DNA of 64,000 nt, taken from contig QJZC01000018.1 of the NCBI GenBank assembly GCA_003247575.1, forward strand, positions 30,186 through 94,185. Direction: 5' to 3'. Of the stretch, positions 61,545 to 64,000 are shown in pieces (position 1 is the first letter of the stretch; every line of letters starts with the position of its first letter). The position numbers were made by a program, and so were the translations under genes. This stretch comes from Pseudomonadota bacterium (GTDB lineage: Bacteria > Myxococcota_A > UBA9160 > SZUA-336). The notes beneath the pieces are model-generated. The model did no database searches. It had not been told where the DNA came from and worked only from the letters and a program-made list of their open reading frames with translations.

Positions 61545-63335
61545 ATGAGCAGCCCTGGGCAGTCGCTAATCCAGGCCATCTCGAGATTCCGGATCCGCAC
61601 GTGGTTCTCGTGCGCGGACGAGACGCCCCCGGAGGTTCGCCGGTTCCTGATTCAGGGTTCACGCATCACCAGCGTTCTGATGTGTGTGCTCCTCCTGCTG
61701 CTTTGGATCGTACAGGTTGCGAGTGGTCGGGAAGATCCGGTCCGAGCCAGTCTCTACTGCGGCGTACAGTTCGTGGTCTATGGGACGACGTGGTGGCTCC
61801 TGCGGAGCGGCCGAGGCGAACGCCATTCTGAAGTCCTGGCCTATGTCACGGCGACCACGCTGAGCATGTCCGCACTCTTCGCTGCCTGGCCCTCACAGGC
61901 CGGCATCAACCCATACCGACAGTTCGGGTTCTTCATTCCGTTGGTGACTCCAGCACTCAGTCCCGTACGTCCAATCACTGCGCTGTTGCTTGGCGTACAG
62001 ATCGCAGCTGTATACCCGCTGGTGTACGCCTTTGCTCCATTCGACAACATGATGTCTCAGCCCCAGGCGGCCCTGGTCGGCTTGGCGATGGGTTTGTTTG
62101 GCGCGCTTGCCGCGAAGTCTCAACACTACCTGCAGAGCGAGCTCGCGCGAGCACGCGATGGTGCGCTCGAGGCGTCCCGTCTCAAGTCCGCCTTTCTCGC
62201 GAATCTGAGCCACGAGATTCGTACTCCGATGAATGCGATCATGGGCTTCACCGAGCAGTTGCACGACGAGCTCTCCGCCGAGGCGAGCAGCGGTGCGGCA
62301 AAGCAGGCGATCTCCGCGGTGCACCGGAACGGCGAGCGGCTGCTGGCGCTCCTGAACGACCTGGTCGATCTCTCGCAGCTCGAGAGCTCGCGGGTTTCGC
62401 TGACCGTGCGGCCGTGCGAGGTCGGCGACGTCGTGACGCGGGCCGCTGCCCGCCACTGCGCGGCGGCGGACGAGAAGGGGCTGTTGCTGGATGCAAGCCT
62501 CGACGTCGGCGTTCCCCAGTATTTCACGACAGACGCCGTGCGCCTGGAGCAGATATTCGATCTCCTGCTCACGAGTGCCATGCAGCGCAGCCAAGGCGGC
62601 ACGATCGAGCTGCGCGGAGCGGCAGCCGCCGAGGGAGGAGGGCTATGCTTTTCGATCGTGGACGCGGGGGCGCCGCTGGCGCAGTCTCAGTTGGATCACA
62701 TCTTTGCGCCGCTACAGAAGGGACATCGGCGTAGCCCGCCGGCGGACGAAGAGCGTGGCCTCGGTCTCGCGCTCGCACGGCAGCTGGCCGAGCTACTCGG
62801 TGGCTCACTGGAAGCGCAGATGCTGCCGTCCGCCGGCAATCGATTCGAGCTGCGAATTCCCGAGCTTCCGGAAACACCGGCTCCCCCGGGTTCGGATCTT
62901 TGCAACGCCACCGGCGGGACGAAGGAGAGCGCGACCTCGTCCCGTCACTGCATGCAAGGGACGCGCATCCTCGTCGCCGAGGACGGACTCGACAATCAAC
63001 GCCTGATCCGCGCGATGCTCCGAGCGGAAGGCGCACAGGTCACTCTGGTCGAGAACGGCGCACTGGCGGTGGCGCGGGTGCTCGAGCTCTCGGAGCGGGA
63101 AGAGCCATACGATTTGATCCTGATGGACATGCAGATGCCCGAGCTCGACGGGTACGAAGCCACGCGCAGGCTGCGACGCGCAGGGGTTTGTACTCCGATC
63201 ATCGCTGTGACTGCGCACGCCATGGATCGTGATCGAGAGCGCTGCATCTCTGTCGGATGCAGCGACTACATTCCGAAGCCGATCTCTCGCAAGGCGCTTC
63301 GAGAGACGCTGGGGGCATACCTGAAGCCTAGCTAG
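61545..63335 (+). CDS. Membrane hybrid histidine kinase with degenerate ATPase domain
   Basis: A 596-residue protein with about six N-terminal membrane helices (SVLMCVLLLLLWIVQVA; ITALLLGVQIAAVYPLVYAF; ALVGLAMGLFGALAA). The HisKA domain is canonical with H223 (NLSHEIRTPMNAIMGF). The ATPase domain is not: the N-box Asn is S344 (LLLTSAMQRS) and the G1 box reads DAGAPL (373-378) instead of DxGxG, although a GLGLA G2 motif remains. The C-terminal receiver is complete (VAEDGLDN, D528 in LMDMQMPELDGYEATRRL, KP). It may be a pseudokinase, phosphatase or phosphotransfer protein. Confidence 0.9.
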   Translation: MSSPGQSLIQAISRFRIRTWFSCADETPPEVRRFLIQGSRITSVLMCVLLLLLWIVQVASGREDPVRASLYCGVQFVVYGTTWWLLRSGRGERHSEVLAYVTATTLSMSALFAAWPSQAGINPYRQFGFFIPLVTPALSPVRPITALLLGVQIAAVYPLVYAFAPFDNMMSQPQAALVGLAMGLFGALAAKSQHYLQSELARARDGALEASRLKSAFLANLSHEIRTPMNAIMGFTEQLHDELSAEASSGAAKQAISAVHRNGERLLALLNDLVDLSQLESSRVSLTVRPCEVGDVVTRAAARHCAAADEKGLLLDASLDVGVPQYFTTDAVRLEQIFDLLLTSAMQRSQGGTIELRGAAAAEGGGLCFSIVDAGAPLAQSQLDHIFAPLQKGHRRSPPADEERGLGLALARQLAELLGGSLEAQMLPSAGNRFELRIPELPETPAPPGSDLCNATGGTKESATSSRHCMQGTRILVAEDGLDNQRLIRAMLRAEGAQVTLVENGALAVARVLELSEREEPYDLILMDMQMPELDGYEATRRLRRAGVCTPIIAVTAHAMDRDRERCISVGCSDYIPKPISRKALRETLGAYLKPS

Positions 63336-63361
63336 GAGTTGGACTGACACGCGCCCGACCT

Positions 63362-63808
63362 TCATGGACGAACCAGCTTGAGGAGCACCGCCTCGGCGCG
63401 ATCCTCATCGGTGGGGGACCACGCATAGTCGTCCAGCAGCGCCGCGAAGTAGCGGTCGAGCAAGATCGGGTCCGTGCTCTGGATCGCGCGCAGTTCGTAG
63501 AGGACGCCATGGATCCGCAGGCGCACACGTGGAGTTTTACGCACGAATGGAAGCCAGCGCGAGGTCGGGCGGCACGCTACGTAGAACTCGTTGTCGAGCG
63601 TCGTTCCCCAGACGTTCACGGAGTAGGGAGCGTTCGGCCGCGTCTCGAGCTGAAGTGTTCCGTAGGGACGTAGCATGTCCCAGCTCGTCGGTGGACGCGT
63701 GACCTCGCCCCGCAGCCGTCCTCCGGGAAGGGGGCCGATCGGTGCGCAGGCGACCACGCACGAGAGCAGCGCAAGACAGAGCGCGCCGCGCTTGCCAGTT
63801 GCCAGCAC
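63362..63808 (-). CDS. Hypothetical small lipoprotein
   Basis: A 148-residue protein with an N-terminal lipoprotein signal (GALCLALLSCVVACAP, lipobox VVAC with Cys21). The mature part looks like a compact alpha/beta domain (YGTLQLETRPNAPYSVNVWG, FYVACRPTSRWLPF, RVRLRIHGVLYELRAI). I do not recognise the family. It is convergent with the last hybrid kinase by 26 bases and ends the minus-strand group with the YciH-like fragment upstream. Confidence 0.72.
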   Translation of the reverse strand: MLATGKRGALCLALLSCVVACAPIGPLPGGRLRGEVTRPPTSWDMLRPYGTLQLETRPNAPYSVNVWGTTLDNEFYVACRPTSRWLPFVRKTPRVRLRIHGVLYELRAIQSTDPILLDRYFAALLDDYAWSPTDEDRAEAVLLKLVRP

Positions 63809-63811
63809 CAG

Positions 63812-64000
63812 CTAGCCGCCGGCGCGTAGGGCATTCCAGCCCCGCTCGCGCAGTGCTAGGACCAGGCGGTCAGCGTGGTCGCCTTGGATTTCGATGCTTC
63901 CTTCCTTGATCGCGCCGCCACAGCCGCAAGCGCGCTCCAGCTCTGCCGCCAGCGTTCGTAACTCGTCGTCGGCCTAGGTGAGGACGGTCACGGTCGTGAC
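63812..64000 (-). pseudogene. SUI1/YciH-type translation factor, partial, with in-frame amber stop
   Basis: The C-terminal 63 codons at the window edge match the SUI1/YciH family: LRTLAAELERACGCGGAIKE, then SIEIQGDHADRLVLALRERG and a final AGG. In the same frame an amber codon TAG (63976-63974) falls between VTVLT and ADDELRTL, where related proteins read through. No good start follows it before the conserved core. This could be a true pseudogene, a recoded stop or a sequencing error. The upstream part is outside the window. Confidence 0.6.

Noticed and set aside
1..64000. CRISPR arrays, insertion sequences, prophage or integrase genes
   Set aside because: No regularly spaced repeats, transposase or integrase motifs were seen on either strand.

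Overview
The window is GC-rich, gene-dense bacterial chromosome from a Gram-negative organism, most like a deltaproteobacterial lineage (Myxococcota or Desulfobacterota relatives). The evidence is a GspC-to-GspN type II secretion operon with a deltaproteobacterial-style GspN and PilM-like GspL, a two-subunit glycine dehydrogenase, a rubrerythrin/CCG-protein/DUF3501 trio, and many hybrid kinases and PilZ proteins. I see no insertion sequence, prophage, CRISPR array or rRNA. One tRNA is present, tRNA-Leu(GAG). Neighbouring genes very often overlap as ATGA, GTGA or TTGA, so most blocks are translationally coupled operons, and GTG and TTG starts are common.

Layout. (1) 1-7404, minus strand: methyltransferase, maf, yggS, proC, divIVA-like, DUF167, fmdB-like, folD, gcvT, gcvH, gcvPA (cut by the left edge). 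This joins one-carbon/glycine metabolism to the common yggS-proC-divIVA housekeeping block. (2) 7610-10358: a small secreted or membrane orphan, then the DUF3501, CCG Fe-S protein and rubrerythrin redox/stress module. (3) 10595-26828, minus strand: a complete type II secretion operon (two gspC genes, D with a C-terminal SPOR domain, then E F G H I J K L M N), followed by an MBL hydrolase and a HEAT-repeat protein. (4) 27257-34948, plus strand: a small anchored protein, dnaK, lon, an OmpA-type lipoprotein, glycerate kinase and a flavin reductase. (5) 35265-38974: a membrane-lipid-like cluster of chalcone-isomerase-like, DUF1295, DUF1365 and FAD oxidoreductase genes, without the cyclopropane synthase often found with them. 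(6) 38993-47073, minus strand: CHASE2 adenylate cyclase, tRNA-Leu, glycogen phosphorylase, secG, tpiA, pgk, gap. (7) 47501-54045: penicillin-acylase family Ntn hydrolase, a Y-family polymerase homologue lacking two of three catalytic carboxylates, a tandem PilZ protein, a patatin and a GT81-like glycosyltransferase. (8) 54052-63335: a triple-PilZ protein followed by three hybrid histidine kinases, with several degenerate modules and no DNA-binding output. (9) The right edge has a small lipoprotein and a SUI1/YciH gene interrupted by an amber codon.

The most unusual points are the active-site-dead Y-family polymerase that keeps a clamp-binding tail, the T2SS with duplicated GspC and SPOR-tailed secretin, the pseudo-kinase and pseudo-receiver modules of the signalling cluster, and the likely CTG start of the cyclase. 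Functions are assigned from motifs and remembered family features; no database search was run.
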